A stretch of DNA of 64,000 nt from DATBLE01 sp963837265 (GCA_963837265.1 CAWIMQ010000001.1:186001-250000); one strand, 5' to 3'. Positions 1 to 8,416 are shown, numbered from the stretch's first letter. Program-made: numbers and translations. The notes: generated from the letters alone by a model not told the origin.

Positions 1-1
1 C

Positions 2-763
2 AGGCTCGGCGAGGACGCGGAGGCCCTGCACCAGCTCCGGGTCGCCACGCGGCGCTCGCGGGCCCTGCTCCGGGCCGCACGCGGGCTCGTCGCACCCGAC
101 TGGGCCGAGCCGCTCCGCGCGGAGCTCGCCTGGCTCGGAGGCCTGCTCGGACCGGTTCGCGACCTGGACGTCCTGCTCGAGCATCTCGACGCCGAGGCGG
201 CCAGCCTGGGCGGCGACGACGCCCGGGCCTTCCGGCGCCTGCGGAAGCGACTCGCCCTCGAGCGCGCCGAGGTTCGGGCGGCGCTCCTCGAGGCGATGGA
301 CGCCGAGCGCTACTTCAGGCTCCTCGACAGCCTCGAGCAGGCCGGCGAGGCTCCCGGCACCGGCGAGACGGTGTCGCTCCCGGAGATCGCCGCGCAGGCA
401 TTCGCCCGGCTGCGCAAGGCGGCACGGTCGCTGCCGAAGCGCCCGTCGGACGCCGAGCTGCACCGCGTCCGGATCGAGACCAAGCGCGCCCGGTACACGG
501 CCGAGCTCGCCGAGCCCGCCCTGAAGAAGGCGGGCGCACGCCTCGTCGCCCGCGCGAAGACCGTGCAGGACGTGATCGGCGAGCACCAGGACGCCTGCGT
601 CGCGGAGGCGCGCATCCGCGCCCTGGCCGCCCGCGGCGGCGGCGCCACCGGGCTCGCCGCCGGCCGCCTCGTGGAGCGCCAGCGGCTGCGGAAGCGCGCC
701 GCCCGCCGCGCCTACCCGGACGCCTGGCGGCGGCTCGACCAGGCCGGGCGCAAGGCGTTTTGA
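2..763 (+). CDS. CHAD domain protein, 5' end cut by window
   Basis: The reading frame is open from base 2, so the start lies outside the window. It begins with the CHAD signature HQLRVATRRSR, followed by an Ala/Arg/Leu-rich helical protein with a second motif LHRVRIETKRARY near the middle of the visible part. CHAD (conserved histidine alpha-helical domain) proteins form two four-helix bundles with a basic groove that binds polyphosphate. The placement directly before Nudix, SixA-like, exopolyphosphatase and polyphosphate kinase genes fits a polyphosphate-associated role. Its stop TGA overlaps the TTG start of the next gene, so the three + strand genes here probably form one operon. Whether an N-terminal CYTH domain exists cannot be seen. 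Confidence 0.85.
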   Translation, partial: RLGEDAEALHQLRVATRRSRALLRAARGLVAPDWAEPLRAELAWLGGLLGPVRDLDVLLEHLDAEAASLGGDDARAFRRLRKRLALERAEVRAALLEAMDAERYFRLLDSLEQAGEAPGTGETVSLPEIAAQAFARLRKAARSLPKRPSDAELHRVRIETKRARYTAELAEPALKKAGARLVARAKTVQDVIGEHQDACVAEARIRALAARGGGATGLAAGRLVERQRLRKRAARRAYPDAWRRLDQAGRKAF

Positions 764-1161
764 CGGCCGAGCCCATCGTGCGGGCGGCGGGCGGCGTCGT
801 CCTCCGCGACGGCGAGGGCCCGGCCGAGGTCGTCGTCGTCCACCGCCCGAAGTACGACGACTGGACGCTGCCGAAGGGCAAGGCCCTGCCCGGCGAGAGC
901 GACGAGGAGTGCGCAGTGCGCGAGGTCGAGGAGGAGACGGGCCTGGTCTGCCTGCCGGAGGGGGACCCGGTCAGCACGTCGTACCGCGACGCGTCCGGGC
1001 GGCCGAAGGTCGCGCGGTACTGGCTGATGCGACCCGTCGACGGCGCGCTCCGACCCGCGAACGAGGTGGACGCCGCCCGCTGGCTTCCACTCGCCGAGGC
1101 GCAGCTCCTCCTGACCTACGAGCGCGACCGTGACGTCCTGGGCTCGCTCGCGGGCTGCTGA
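760..1161 (+). CDS. Nudix hydrolase (MutT/Ap-N-A family)
   Basis: A 133-residue Nudix protein. The complete Nudix box, G-x5-E-x7-REVEEETG-L, lies at about residues 46-68 and supplies the Mg2+-binding glutamates. The opening AGGVVLRDG and PKYDDWTLPKGK segments resemble diadenosine polyphosphate or 8-oxo-dGTP hydrolases. The start is a TTG inside the upstream stop (TTGA overlap); a GTG at 778 is an alternative. The next gene is a SixA-type phosphatase: mycobacterial MutT1 carries these same two domains in one chain, so this pair looks like a split version acting on nucleoside or dinucleoside polyphosphates. The substrate is an inference. Confidence 0.85.
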   Translation: MTAEPIVRAAGGVVLRDGEGPAEVVVVHRPKYDDWTLPKGKALPGESDEECAVREVEEETGLVCLPEGDPVSTSYRDASGRPKVARYWLMRPVDGALRPANEVDAARWLPLAEAQLLLTYERDRDVLGSLAGC

Positions 1162-2462
1162 TGCGCGCCCTGCTCGTCCGCCACGCCCGGGCCGGCAAGC
1201 GCGACGAGTGGGCCGGCGACGACCGCCTTCGCCCGCTCGACGGCAAGGGCAAGCGCCAGGCCGAGGCGCTCGCCGGCACCCTCGCGGACCTGGCCGCCGA
1301 CCGGCTCGTCTCGAGCCCATACGTGCGCTGCGTGCAGACGCTCGAGCCGGCGGCGGCCATGCTCGGCCTCGAGATCGAGGAGCGAGACGAGCTGGCGGAG
1401 GGCGCGGCCGCAGGCGGGGTGCTGGCGTTCCTCGCCGGGCTCGCCGGGTCGCTGCCCGCGCTCTCGACGCACGGCGACGTGCTGGACGCGCTGCTCGGCC
1501 CGCGGCCGTCGAAGAAGGGAAGCGTCTGGGTCGTCGAAGCCGGCCCCGCGGACGTCCGGCCGGAGCGTTACCTGCCGCCGGCCTGAGCCGCGGGGAGCGC
1601 GGCGAGCGAGCTCGAGCGCCGCCCCCTCTCGCAGCCCGCCGCGCCCGACCTCGAGCGGCACGGCGAGGAGCGCCTGCAGCTCGACGAGGACCGCCGTCCC
1701 GGCGGGCAGCGCCCGCGCTCGCCACGGGTCGATCCGGTAGCGCGTCGCCACCGTCTTCGCGGGCTCCTTGCGCAGCACGCGCAGGGCTTCCTTCAGCTCG
1801 CCCTCGCCGAGGGCCCGGCCGACCACCTTCCGCAGCGCCCGCGCGGTCCCGCCGACCGCGACCGCCGCGCTCGGCAGGGGCGGGGTCAGGTGCTCGAGCG
1901 CCGAGCGCGCCTCGGCGCGCAGGGCGGCGATGTCCCCCTTCGCCGGCGGGTCGCCCACGGGGATCCGGGAGCTCAGGCGCAGCGACCCCAGGTCGACCGA
2001 GCGCAGCCACGCCGGCCCCCCGGAGGCGGTGCCGACGGCGACCTGCGTCGACCCGCCGCCGACGTCGCAGACGGCGACGGCGCCCGAATAGTCCGCCGCG
2101 GCCAGCGCCCCGTCGAAGGCGAGGGCCGCCTCCTCGTCGCGCGTGAGCACCCGGGCCTGGACACCGGCCGCCCGCGAGAGCCCGGCGACGAGCTGCGCGG
2201 CGTTCTCGGCCTGGCGGCCGGGCGAGGCGACGACGACGTCGAGGAACACCGCGCCGGCCGCCCGTGCCTCCGCCGCGAACGCGGCGACGCACTCCGAGGC
2301 CTCCGTCAGCTTGGCGGCCGAGATCGTCCCGCGGCGCTCGACGTCGGCGCCGAGCCCGACCATCCGCTTGCCCCGCGCGACGCACTCGACCCCGTCCCGC
2401 CCCCGGGCGGCGACGAGCAGGCGGATCGTGTTCGAGCCCACGTCGACGACGGCGACGTTCAT
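1116..2462 (-). CDS. ppx: Exopolyphosphatase, Ppx/GppA family
   Basis: Hydrolyses terminal phosphate from polyphosphate or acts on pppGpp. The ASKHA-fold phosphate-1 motif is VVDVGSNTIRLLV at residues 4-16, and the phosphate-2 motif CDVGGGSTQ lies near residue 125. The conserved family end GLREGA is near residue 285, which matches short actinobacterial Ppx proteins of about 300-340 residues. The frame then continues for about 150 residues antisense to the SixA-like gene without resembling Ppx; a +1 shift would end it at a TAA at 1568-1570. ATG at 2462 is preferred over ATG 2474 because homologues start at the MxVAxxDxGSN strand. A PHO box lies just upstream. Confidence 0.8.
   Translation of the reverse strand: MNVAVVDVGSNTIRLLVAARGRDGVECVARGKRMVGLGADVERRGTISAAKLTEASECVAAFAAEARAAGAVFLDVVVASPGRQAENAAQLVAGLSRAAGVQARVLTRDEEAALAFDGALAAADYSGAVAVCDVGGGSTQVAVGTASGGPAWLRSVDLGSLRLSSRIPVGDPPAKGDIAALRAEARSALEHLTPPLPSAAVAVGGTARALRKVVGRALGEGELKEALRVLRKEPAKTVATRYRIDPWRARALPAGTAVLVELQALLAVPLEVGRGGLREGAALELARRAPRGSGRRQVTLRPDVRGAGFDDPDASLLRRPRAEQRVQHVAVRRERGQRPGEPGEERQHPACGRALRQLVSLLDLEAEHGRRRLERLHAAHVWARDEPVGGQVREGAGERLGLALALAVERAKAVVAGPLVALAGPGVADEQGAHQQPASEPRTSRSRS
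1161..1586 (+). CDS. SixA-like histidine phosphatase
   Basis: A 141-residue member of the histidine phosphatase superfamily, short as in SixA. The N-terminal RHARAG replaces the usual RHG and supplies the catalytic His. SSPYVRCVQT follows at the expected distance, and the second catalytic His lies in STHGDV. The ATG shares one base with the stop of the Nudix gene (TGATG), indicating translational coupling. The domain corresponds to the C-terminal half of MutT1. On the opposite strand the exopolyphosphatase frame stays open right through this gene, which makes the convergent boundary uncertain. Confidence 0.85.
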   Translation: MRALLVRHARAGKRDEWAGDDRLRPLDGKGKRQAEALAGTLADLAADRLVSSPYVRCVQTLEPAAAMLGLEIEERDELAEGAAAGGVLAFLAGLAGSLPALSTHGDVLDALLGPRPSKKGSVWVVEAGPADVRPERYLPPA

Positions 2463-2496
2463 GTCGGCGACCATTGTCCTAGACGGCCCGGCGGTC

Positions 2497-2529
2497 AGGT
2501 GGGGAGCGTCTGGTAACGGGGTGGTGAAC
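2497..2529 (-). promoter_or_regulatory. PHO box upstream of ppx
   Basis: Read on the minus strand, three contiguous 11-base units start GTTCACC, CGTTACC and GCTCCCC. This is the direct-repeat pattern of PhoP/RegX3 PHO boxes. Only the first unit matches the consensus well. It sits 35-68 bases before the ppx start, between ppk and ppx, so it would drive ppx separately from ppk. Confidence 0.5.
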
Positions 2530-2539
2530 GTCGCGCGGG

Positions 2540-4645
2540 CTACGCGCGGCGCACCGCCCGCCGTCGGCGGCGGGCCGCCCGCATGAGCACAGACTGGGCG
2601 GACCGGGGCTGCTCGCCCTTCTTGACCGCCGCCCGCTTCCAGCTCCCGTCCGGCTGCAGCTCCCAGGCCGTTCCGTCGTCGAGGAGCGCGTCCAGCGTCG
2701 CGCCGAGGCGCTGCTGGAGCCGGGCGTCCTCGACCGGGACGACCGCTTCGAGCCGGTGGTCGAGGTTGCGCGGCAGCAGGTCGGCGCTGCCGATGTAGTA
2801 CGACCTGGCGCTCCGCGCCTCGAAGTGGAAGACCCGGCTGTGCTCGAGGAAGCGGCCGAGCACGCTGCGCACCCGGATGTTCTCGCTCAGCCCCTTCACC
2901 CCCGGCCGGACCGCGCAGATGCTGCGCGCGATCAGCTCGATCCGGGCGCCGGCCTGCGACGCCGCGTAGAGCGCGTCGATGATCGCGCGGTCGGACAGGT
3001 TGTTCACCTTGATCCGGATCAGCGCGTGCTTCCTGGCGGCGGCGGCGTCGCCGACCTTGCGGATCTCCTCGATCAGCCGCTCCCGGAGGTCGAACGGCGC
3101 GACGAGCAGCTTGCGGAACTTCTCGGGGCGGCTGAAGCCGGTGACGTAGTTGAACAGGTTGGCGACGTCCTCGGCGATGTCCGAATCGGCGGTGAAGAGC
3201 CCGAAGTCCTCGTACAGCCGCGCCGTCGCCGAATGGTAGTTGCCGGTCCCGATGTGGACGTAGCGGCGCAGCCCGCCGGGCTCGCGCCGGACGACCAGCG
3301 TCGCCTTGGCGTGGATCTTCAGGTTCGGGAAGCCGTAGACGACGTGCACGCCCGCGCGCTCGAGCGCCTGCGACCACTCGATGTTGCGGCGCTCGTCGAA
3401 GCGGGCCTTCAGCTCGACCAGGCAGACGCTCTGCTTTCCGTTCTCGGCGGCCTCGACGAGGGCCGGCACGAGCGGCGTCTCGTCGCTCGTCCGGTACACG
3501 GTCGCCTTCAGCCCGATCACATCGGGATCGCTCCCGGCGGCACGGACGAACGCCTCGAAGCTGGTCGCGAACGAGTCGTACGGATGGTGGACGAGCAGGT
3601 CGGCCTTCGCGATCTCGGAGAACATGGCGCTCGGGCCGCCGGCGAACCTCGGCTGGGTGATCGGCACCCACGGGTCGTCCCTCAGCTCCGGCCGGTCGAG
3701 ATCGGCGAGCTGCATCGTGTCGGCGAGGTCGAGCAGTCCGGGGACGAGGTAGACCTGGTCGTCGCCGACGGCGAGCCCGCGCGTCAGCCGCGCGAGCATC
3801 TCGGGCGAGACCGAGGCGGCGACCTCGACACGGACGATGTCGCCGAAACGGCGCCGGCGCAGCTCGAGCTGGACGGCCTCGAGGAGGTCGTCGGCCTCGT
3901 CCGAGAGCTCGAAGTCGGCGTCGCGCGTGACCCGGAAGACGGTCGACTCGGTGATCTCCATCTGCGGGAAGAGCGCCCGCAGGTTGTGCGCGATCACCTC
4001 CTCGAGCGGGACGGCGAGGCCGCGGCCGCCGAGCCCGAGGAAGCGCGGCAGGCCCTCGGGCACCTTCACGCGGGCCAGCCGCTCCTCGCCCGACTCGGGG
4101 TCCTGGACGAAGACGGCGAGGCTGAGCGAGAGCGCCGAGATGTACGGGAACGGCTGGCCGGGGCCGACCGCGAGCGGCGTCAGCACCGGGTAGACGTCCT
4201 GCTCGAAGCGCGTCGCCAGCTCGGCCAGCTCCTCCTCGGTGCAGTCCTCGACCGACCCGATCACGATCCCCTCCTCGGCGAGGGCCGGGCGGAGGTCGTG
4301 CCGCCACAGGCGCTCCTGGCGCTGGACGAGCTCCTCGACCCGCCTGCGGACCTCGGCGAGCGTCTGCCTCGGCGTGCGGCCGTCGTCGGAGCGGACGTTC
4401 AGGCCGGACGCCGCCTGGTCGAGGAGGCCGGCGACGCGAACGGCGAAGAACTCGTCCAGGTGCGCCGAGAAGAAGGCGAGGTGCTTGACCCGCTCCAGGA
4501 GCGGCAGGCCCGGGTCGTACGCGCGCTCGAGGACCCGGATGCTCCAGTCGATCCGCGAGAGCTCGCGGTTGAGGAATCGGTCCGCCGCCTTCGGCTTGCG
4601 CCGCGCCCGAGCAGCCGCCTTCGGGCGCCGCTCCGTCGACGCCAT
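2540..4645 (-). CDS. ppk1: Polyphosphate kinase 1
   Basis: Reversible transfer of the ATP gamma-phosphate onto polyphosphate. The 701-residue length is typical of PPK1. The N-terminal domain starts with RFLNRELSRIDW (about 23-34) and HLAFFSAHLDEFF. The middle domain includes HHPYDSF. The phospholipase-D-like C1 region has VYRTSDETPL and the autophosphorylation site KIHAKAT (His 445), with HIGTGNYH after it. The C2 region has EHSR (His 602) and YYIGSADLLPRN. The start ATG directly abuts the stop of the response regulator gene upstream with no spacer, so regulator and kinase are co-transcribed, which would make polyphosphate synthesis phosphate-responsive. Confidence 0.97.
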   Translation of the reverse strand: MASTERRPKAAARARRKPKAADRFLNRELSRIDWSIRVLERAYDPGLPLLERVKHLAFFSAHLDEFFAVRVAGLLDQAASGLNVRSDDGRTPRQTLAEVRRRVEELVQRQERLWRHDLRPALAEEGIVIGSVEDCTEEELAELATRFEQDVYPVLTPLAVGPGQPFPYISALSLSLAVFVQDPESGEERLARVKVPEGLPRFLGLGGRGLAVPLEEVIAHNLRALFPQMEITESTVFRVTRDADFELSDEADDLLEAVQLELRRRRFGDIVRVEVAASVSPEMLARLTRGLAVGDDQVYLVPGLLDLADTMQLADLDRPELRDDPWVPITQPRFAGGPSAMFSEIAKADLLVHHPYDSFATSFEAFVRAAGSDPDVIGLKATVYRTSDETPLVPALVEAAENGKQSVCLVELKARFDERRNIEWSQALERAGVHVVYGFPNLKIHAKATLVVRREPGGLRRYVHIGTGNYHSATARLYEDFGLFTADSDIAEDVANLFNYVTGFSRPEKFRKLLVAPFDLRERLIEEIRKVGDAAAARKHALIRIKVNNLSDRAIIDALYAASQAGARIELIARSICAVRPGVKGLSENIRVRSVLGRFLEHSRVFHFEARSARSYYIGSADLLPRNLDHRLEAVVPVEDARLQQRLGATLDALLDDGTAWELQPDGSWKRAAVKKGEQPRSAQSVLMRAARRRRRAVRRA

Positions 4646-5341
4646 CTACTTCGCCTGCGCTTCGAGCTTGTAGCCGACCCCGTGGCGTGTATGGATGAAG
4701 ACGTGCCTGGACGCGGAGCGGTCGATCTTGGTGCGGAGCTTGCGAACGAACACGTCCACGGTCCTATCACGGTAGCGCTGCCGTCTACCCCAGATGCGTT
4801 GCATCAGCTCCTCGCGCGTCACCACCCGCCCGCGCTCGAGCGCCAGCGCGTGCAGAAGCCGGAACTCGGTCGGGGTCAGGTCGGCGCTGACACCGTCCAC
4901 GTACGCCTGGACGTTGCCCGGATCGATCACGAGCTCCTCGATCTCGATGCGCTCGCCGCGGTCGGGCTCCTGCGCGCGAACCCCCCGGCGGACGGCCGCC
5001 CTCACGCGGGCGACCAGCTCGCCCATCGCGAACGGCTTGACGAGGTAGTCGTCCGCGCCGATCTCGAGCGCCCTGATCCGGTCGCCCTCGGTGCCGCGTG
5101 CGCTGACGACGACGATCGGGGTTCCGATCCCCTCGCTGCGGACGGTCTCGATCAGCTGCCAGCCATCCAGGCCGGGCAGCATCAGGTCGAGGATGCACGC
5201 GTCGGGCCGCTCGTACCGTAACCGGGCGAGCCCGGTCTCGCCGCGCTCGACGAGCAGCGGGTCGAAGCCGGCGAGCGCCAGGTGGCTCGCCATGCCCCGG
5301 CCGATGACGTCGTCGTCCTCCACGATGAGAACCTTGGCCAT
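4646..5341 (-). CDS. PhoB/RegX3-type response regulator
   Basis: A 231-residue OmpR/PhoB-family regulator. The receiver domain (about 1-118) has the acidic pocket EDDD, the phosphoacceptor Asp in LDLMLPGLDGW, the Thr/Ser in VVVSARG, and the conserved KPFAMGEL. The C-terminal winged helix (about 130-228) contains LTPTEFRLLHAL and RTVDVFVRKLRTKI. The start ATG at 5341 is set by the conserved MAKVLIVEDDD strand. It is divergent from the histidine kinase, its likely partner, and followed without a gap by ppk1. With Pst, Pit and PhoU genes nearby it is the best candidate for the phosphate regulator that binds the PHO boxes described here. Confidence 0.92.
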   Translation of the reverse strand: MAKVLIVEDDDVIGRGMASHLALAGFDPLLVERGETGLARLRYERPDACILDLMLPGLDGWQLIETVRSEGIGTPIVVVSARGTEGDRIRALEIGADDYLVKPFAMGELVARVRAAVRRGVRAQEPDRGERIEIEELVIDPGNVQAYVDGVSADLTPTEFRLLHALALERGRVVTREELMQRIWGRRQRYRDRTVDVFVRKLRTKIDRSASRHVFIHTRHGVGYKLEAQAK

Positions 5342-5629
5342 CTCAGCGCGGAAGAATCCGGGGTTGACGCCGCTCGGGGCGGCGTCTCTTCTTCGCCTCG
5401 GGCCAAGGCCGGCAGCTTCGCTGCCACCTTTGCCCTCGGCTTCGAAGTTCCCCCGCGACCCCCCTCTCTTTCCGCATCTGCCCCAGGGCCTCTGGGGGCC
5501 TCCGCTCGGGCAGAGCCCGGCTCCGGCGGCTAACGTCACCGGCGTGACGACCGAGAAGACGTGTCACTTCGTCAATGGGTTCGCGAGACCAGGAAGAGCT
5601 GGCGCCATCATCGTCGCGCGCGCGTGCGC
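5342..5629. other. Intergenic region with several hairpins
   Basis: No gene is supported between the divergent regulator and kinase genes. The stretch contains perfect hairpins: GACGCCGC/GCGGCGTC at 5366-5386, GGCAGC/GCTGCC at about 5411-5425 and CCCCAG/CTGGGG at about 5479-5495. In the minus-strand transcript these would form a long structured leader for the regulator-ppk1 mRNA. No consensus promoter was recognised. Confidence 0.4.
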
Positions 5630-5673
5630 GGCGGGTGCAACGGCAGTGAAGATTCGGTGAACAGGTGGTGATC
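5630..5673 (-). promoter_or_regulatory. Four-unit PHO box at the kinase/regulator divergence
   Basis: Read on the minus strand, four contiguous 11-base units begin GATCACC, GTTCACC, CTTCACT and TTGCACC. This is the best PHO box in the window. It points toward the regulator-ppk1 operon and overlaps the GTG start of the histidine kinase at 5665, so binding could activate one side and affect the other. Confidence 0.65.
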
Positions 5674-6654
5674 CGGCGCCTGCTGGGCGGGAGCCCCGCG
5701 GCTGACGGCGAACTGCACGACCTGGCCGTCGAGGCCGCCCGCGGCCGCTTCCTCGTCGAGGAGAGCCCGGAGATCGTCCTGGTCCTCGACGAGGCCGACA
5801 TGGTGATTGCCGCCAGCCGGCGCGCGCGCGAGCTGCTCGGAGAGGTCCGGGAGGGCGAGCCCGTGCCGCCCGAGCTCCTCGGCGAGGATGCCGAGCGCGT
5901 TCCCGTCGTCGTTTCCTACGAGGTGGACGGCCGGCACGAGCGCCTCGTCTACCTGAGCAGCCGCTCGGGCGAGCTCGCGGCGTACGAGGAGCTCAGGGCC
6001 GGCTTCACCGCCGCGGTCTCGCACGAGCTGCGAACGCCCCTCGCCCGGCTGCTCGTCCTGCTCGAGACGGCGGAGCTTCCGGGCGCGGACGCCGCGGAGG
6101 TGATCGCGCAGGCCCGGGCCGAGGTCGGCCAGATCGGCGAGCTGATCGACGACGTGCTCTTCCTGAGCGAGCTCGAGACCGGCCGCGAGGTGGTCGCCCT
6201 GGGAACGACGCCGGCCTGCCCGGTCCTGCGCGAGGTCGCCGCCGAGGTCGCCGAGCGCGCAGCCCGCGTCGGCGTGAGCGTGGTGGTCGAGTGCGAGCGG
6301 GGGGTGGAGGTGCCCATGAGGCCGCGCATGCTGCGTGTCGTGGCCGCGAACCTGGTCGAGAACGCGCTCCGCTACGCGGGCGAGGGGACGACCTTCGCGC
6401 TCCGTGCCCGCCGCTGGCGGAACGACCAGGTCCTGCTCGTCGGCGCCGACAACGGGGTCGGCGTCCCCGACGAGGATCTGCCCCGGCTGTTCGAGCGCTT
6501 CTACCGCACGGATCGTGCCCGCTCGTCGCGGGGGACAGGCCTGGGCCTCGCGATCGTCAAGCACATCGTCGCCTCCGCGGGCGGAACGGTGGAGGCGACC
6601 CGATCGCCCGGCGGCGGCCTGACGGTCACCTGCCGCTTCCCGGCCCTGGTCTGA
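5665..6654 (+). CDS. Phosphate-type sensor histidine kinase, no membrane segments
   Basis: A 329-residue kinase. Residues about 15-105 look PAS-like (EIVLVLDEADMVIAAS). The H-box SHELRTPLARLL follows at about 118, then N-box NLVENALRYA, G1 DNGVGVPDEDLPRLFERFYR and G2 GTGLGLAIVKHI. No transmembrane helix is visible, unlike PhoR/SenX3, which usually carry N-terminal ones, so it may be cytosolic or truncated. Tandem GTG codons at 5665 and 5668 are the possible starts, with a weak ribosome binding site. It heads an apparent operon with a PhoU-like protein and a Pit transporter, which suggests PhoU-mediated control of its activity. Confidence 0.88.
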   Translation: MVIRRLLGGSPAADGELHDLAVEAARGRFLVEESPEIVLVLDEADMVIAASRRARELLGEVREGEPVPPELLGEDAERVPVVVSYEVDGRHERLVYLSSRSGELAAYEELRAGFTAAVSHELRTPLARLLVLLETAELPGADAAEVIAQARAEVGQIGELIDDVLFLSELETGREVVALGTTPACPVLREVAAEVAERAARVGVSVVVECERGVEVPMRPRMLRVVAANLVENALRYAGEGTTFALRARRWRNDQVLLVGADNGVGVPDEDLPRLFERFYRTDRARSSRGTGLGLAIVKHIVASAGGTVEATRSPGGGLTVTCRFPALV

Positions 6655-6666
6655 TATAGGCCCCGT

Positions 6667-7287
6667 GTGCGGGTCCGGCTGGTTCCCGAGCGGCGCGAGT
6701 TCTTCGAGCTCTTCGGCCGCGCGTCGTCGAACGCGGTCGACATGGCCCGCCTCCTGGTCGAGCTGTTCGGCAGCTTCCCCGAGAACGGAAGCGAGCTCGT
6801 CGATCGGATCAAGGACCACGAGCATCGAGGCGACGAGCTGACGCACGACGTCGTCACCCTCCTCAACCGGACGTTCGTCACCCCGTTCGACCGCGACGAC
6901 ATCTACCGCCTCGCCACCGCCGTCGACGACATCTGCGACTTCGTCCACGAGAGCGCCGGCAACCTCTACTCCTACGGCGTCACGGAGATCGCAGGGCGCG
7001 CCCGCGAGCAGGCGGACGTGATCCTGAGGGCGACGATCATGCTCGACGAGGCGATGCAGCGCCTGGAGGGCTTCAGGGACTCGAGCCGCCAGCTGATCGA
7101 GCTCCGCTCACTCGAGGACGAGGGCGACCGCCTCCTGCACGAGTCGATCGCCGAGCTCTTCCGGGCCGCGACCGACCCCCTGACGGTGCTCCGCTGGAAG
7201 GACATCCACGAAGGGCTCGAGGAGGCGGTGGACGCCTGCGAGAACGCGGCCGACGTGCTCGAGGCGATCCTGGTCAAGAACCGCTAG
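6667..7287 (+). CDS. DUF47 PhoU-like phosphate transport regulator
   Basis: A 206-residue all-helical protein of the DUF47/PhoU-like family (TIGR00153 type), the usual partner of Pit transporters. Typical segments are RREFFELF at the N-terminus, IKDHEHRGDELTHDVVTLLN with the metal-binding E-x3-D pattern, FVTPFDRDDIYRL, and LRWKDIHEGLEEAVDACENAADVLE at the C-terminus. The GTG start is 12 bases after the kinase stop, and the Pit gene starts 7 bases after its stop, so the three are one operon. It probably gates Pit activity or relays phosphate status to the kinase. Confidence 0.92.
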   Translation: MRVRLVPERREFFELFGRASSNAVDMARLLVELFGSFPENGSELVDRIKDHEHRGDELTHDVVTLLNRTFVTPFDRDDIYRLATAVDDICDFVHESAGNLYSYGVTEIAGRAREQADVILRATIMLDEAMQRLEGFRDSSRQLIELRSLEDEGDRLLHESIAELFRAATDPLTVLRWKDIHEGLEEAVDACENAADVLEAILVKNR

Positions 7288-7293
7288 AGCGGC

Positions 7294-8286
7294 GTGGAAG
7301 GCGACGTCCTCCTCGTCGTCGTCGTCGCCGTCGCGCTCGGCTTCGACTTCACGAACGGCTTCCACGACACGGCGAACGCGGTCGCGACCTCGATCTCGAC
7401 CCGGGCGCTCTCGCCGCGCGCGGCGGTGGCGGTCGCCTCGGCCGCCAACCTCGTCGGCGCCTTCGTCACCACCGCGGTGGCGAAGACGGTCGGGAAGGGG
7501 ATCGTCGACACGGGGCTCGCGAGCACGAAGACGGTGCTCGCCGCACTCCTCGGCGCGACCGCCTGGAACCTCCTCACCTGGTGGCTCGGGCTCCCGTCGA
7601 GCTCCTCGCACGCGTTGATCGGCGGCCTGGTCGGGGCGGCGATGGCGCAGTCGTGGACGAAGGGCGTGCAGTGGCACGGCCTCGCGCACAAGGTCGTGAT
7701 CCCGGCGCTCGTCGCCCCGACCCTCGCCTTCGGCGTCGCCTTCGTGCTGCTGATCGCGATCTACTGGCTCTTCCAGCGGCTCTCGTCGGGGATCGCCAAC
7801 CGAACCTTTCGCCTCGGACAGCTCGCCTCCGGGACGTTCATGGCCTACACGCACGGAGCGAACGACGCACAGAAGACGATGGGCGTGGTCGCGCTCGCCC
7901 TCTTCGCCAACGGCTCGATCAGTCACTTCTACATTCCCTGGTGGGTGAAGCTCGGCGCAGGCCTGGCGATCGCCGCCGGCACGTACGTCGGCGGCTGGCG
8001 GATCATGCGAACGCTCGGCCAGCGCCTCTACAAGATGGAGCCCGCGGCCGGCTTCGCCGCCCAGGTCTCGGCCGGGGCGGTGATCGACCTCGCGACGCGG
8101 CTCGGCTACCCGCTCTCGACCACGCACGTGATCTCCGGCGCCGTGCTCGGCGCGGGCTCGACGAGACGGCTCTCGGCCGTGCGCTGGGGGATCGCGGGCA
8201 ACATCGTCGTCGCCTGGTTCCTGACGATCCCGGCCGCGGCCCTCGTCGCGGCCGCCTTCTACTGGCCGGTCCAGGGGATCTTCTAA
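7294..8286 (+). CDS. pit: Low-affinity inorganic phosphate transporter, PiT family
   Basis: A 330-residue membrane protein with the two inverted PiT repeats. The first signature, FDFTNGFHDTANAVATSI, is at about residues 13-30 and the second, YTHGANDAQKTMGVVAL, at about 186-202. Repeated hydrophobic helices cover most of the chain. PiT proteins import metal-phosphate with protons or sodium, and they also admit arsenate, which is relevant because arsenic genes follow directly. GTG start, coupled to the DUF47 gene. A short hairpin (TTCGGC/GCCGAA) in the 130-base gap after the stop may end the transcript. Confidence 0.95.
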   Translation: MEGDVLLVVVVAVALGFDFTNGFHDTANAVATSISTRALSPRAAVAVASAANLVGAFVTTAVAKTVGKGIVDTGLASTKTVLAALLGATAWNLLTWWLGLPSSSSHALIGGLVGAAMAQSWTKGVQWHGLAHKVVIPALVAPTLAFGVAFVLLIAIYWLFQRLSSGIANRTFRLGQLASGTFMAYTHGANDAQKTMGVVALALFANGSISHFYIPWWVKLGAGLAIAAGTYVGGWRIMRTLGQRLYKMEPAAGFAAQVSAGAVIDLATRLGYPLSTTHVISGAVLGAGSTRRLSAVRWGIAGNIVVAWFLTIPAAALVAAAFYWPVQGIF

Positions 8287-8416
8287 GAGAGACCATTCCG
8301 TGGTTCGCCGCATTCGGCTTGCGGCCGAACGCGGATTCCCGGCGGGCGCCTGCGGCCTATCGTCGATTGGCGATGAACGATCAGCGCCGGTCGCGCCGGC
8401 GCGGAAGGAGATCCCG

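Noticed and set aside
2756..5221. Very long rightward open frame of more than 800 codons
   Set aside because: It is antisense to ppk1 and the response regulator, has skewed Arg/Asp/Glu composition, and no recognisable motif. High G+C content removes stop codons from shadow frames.
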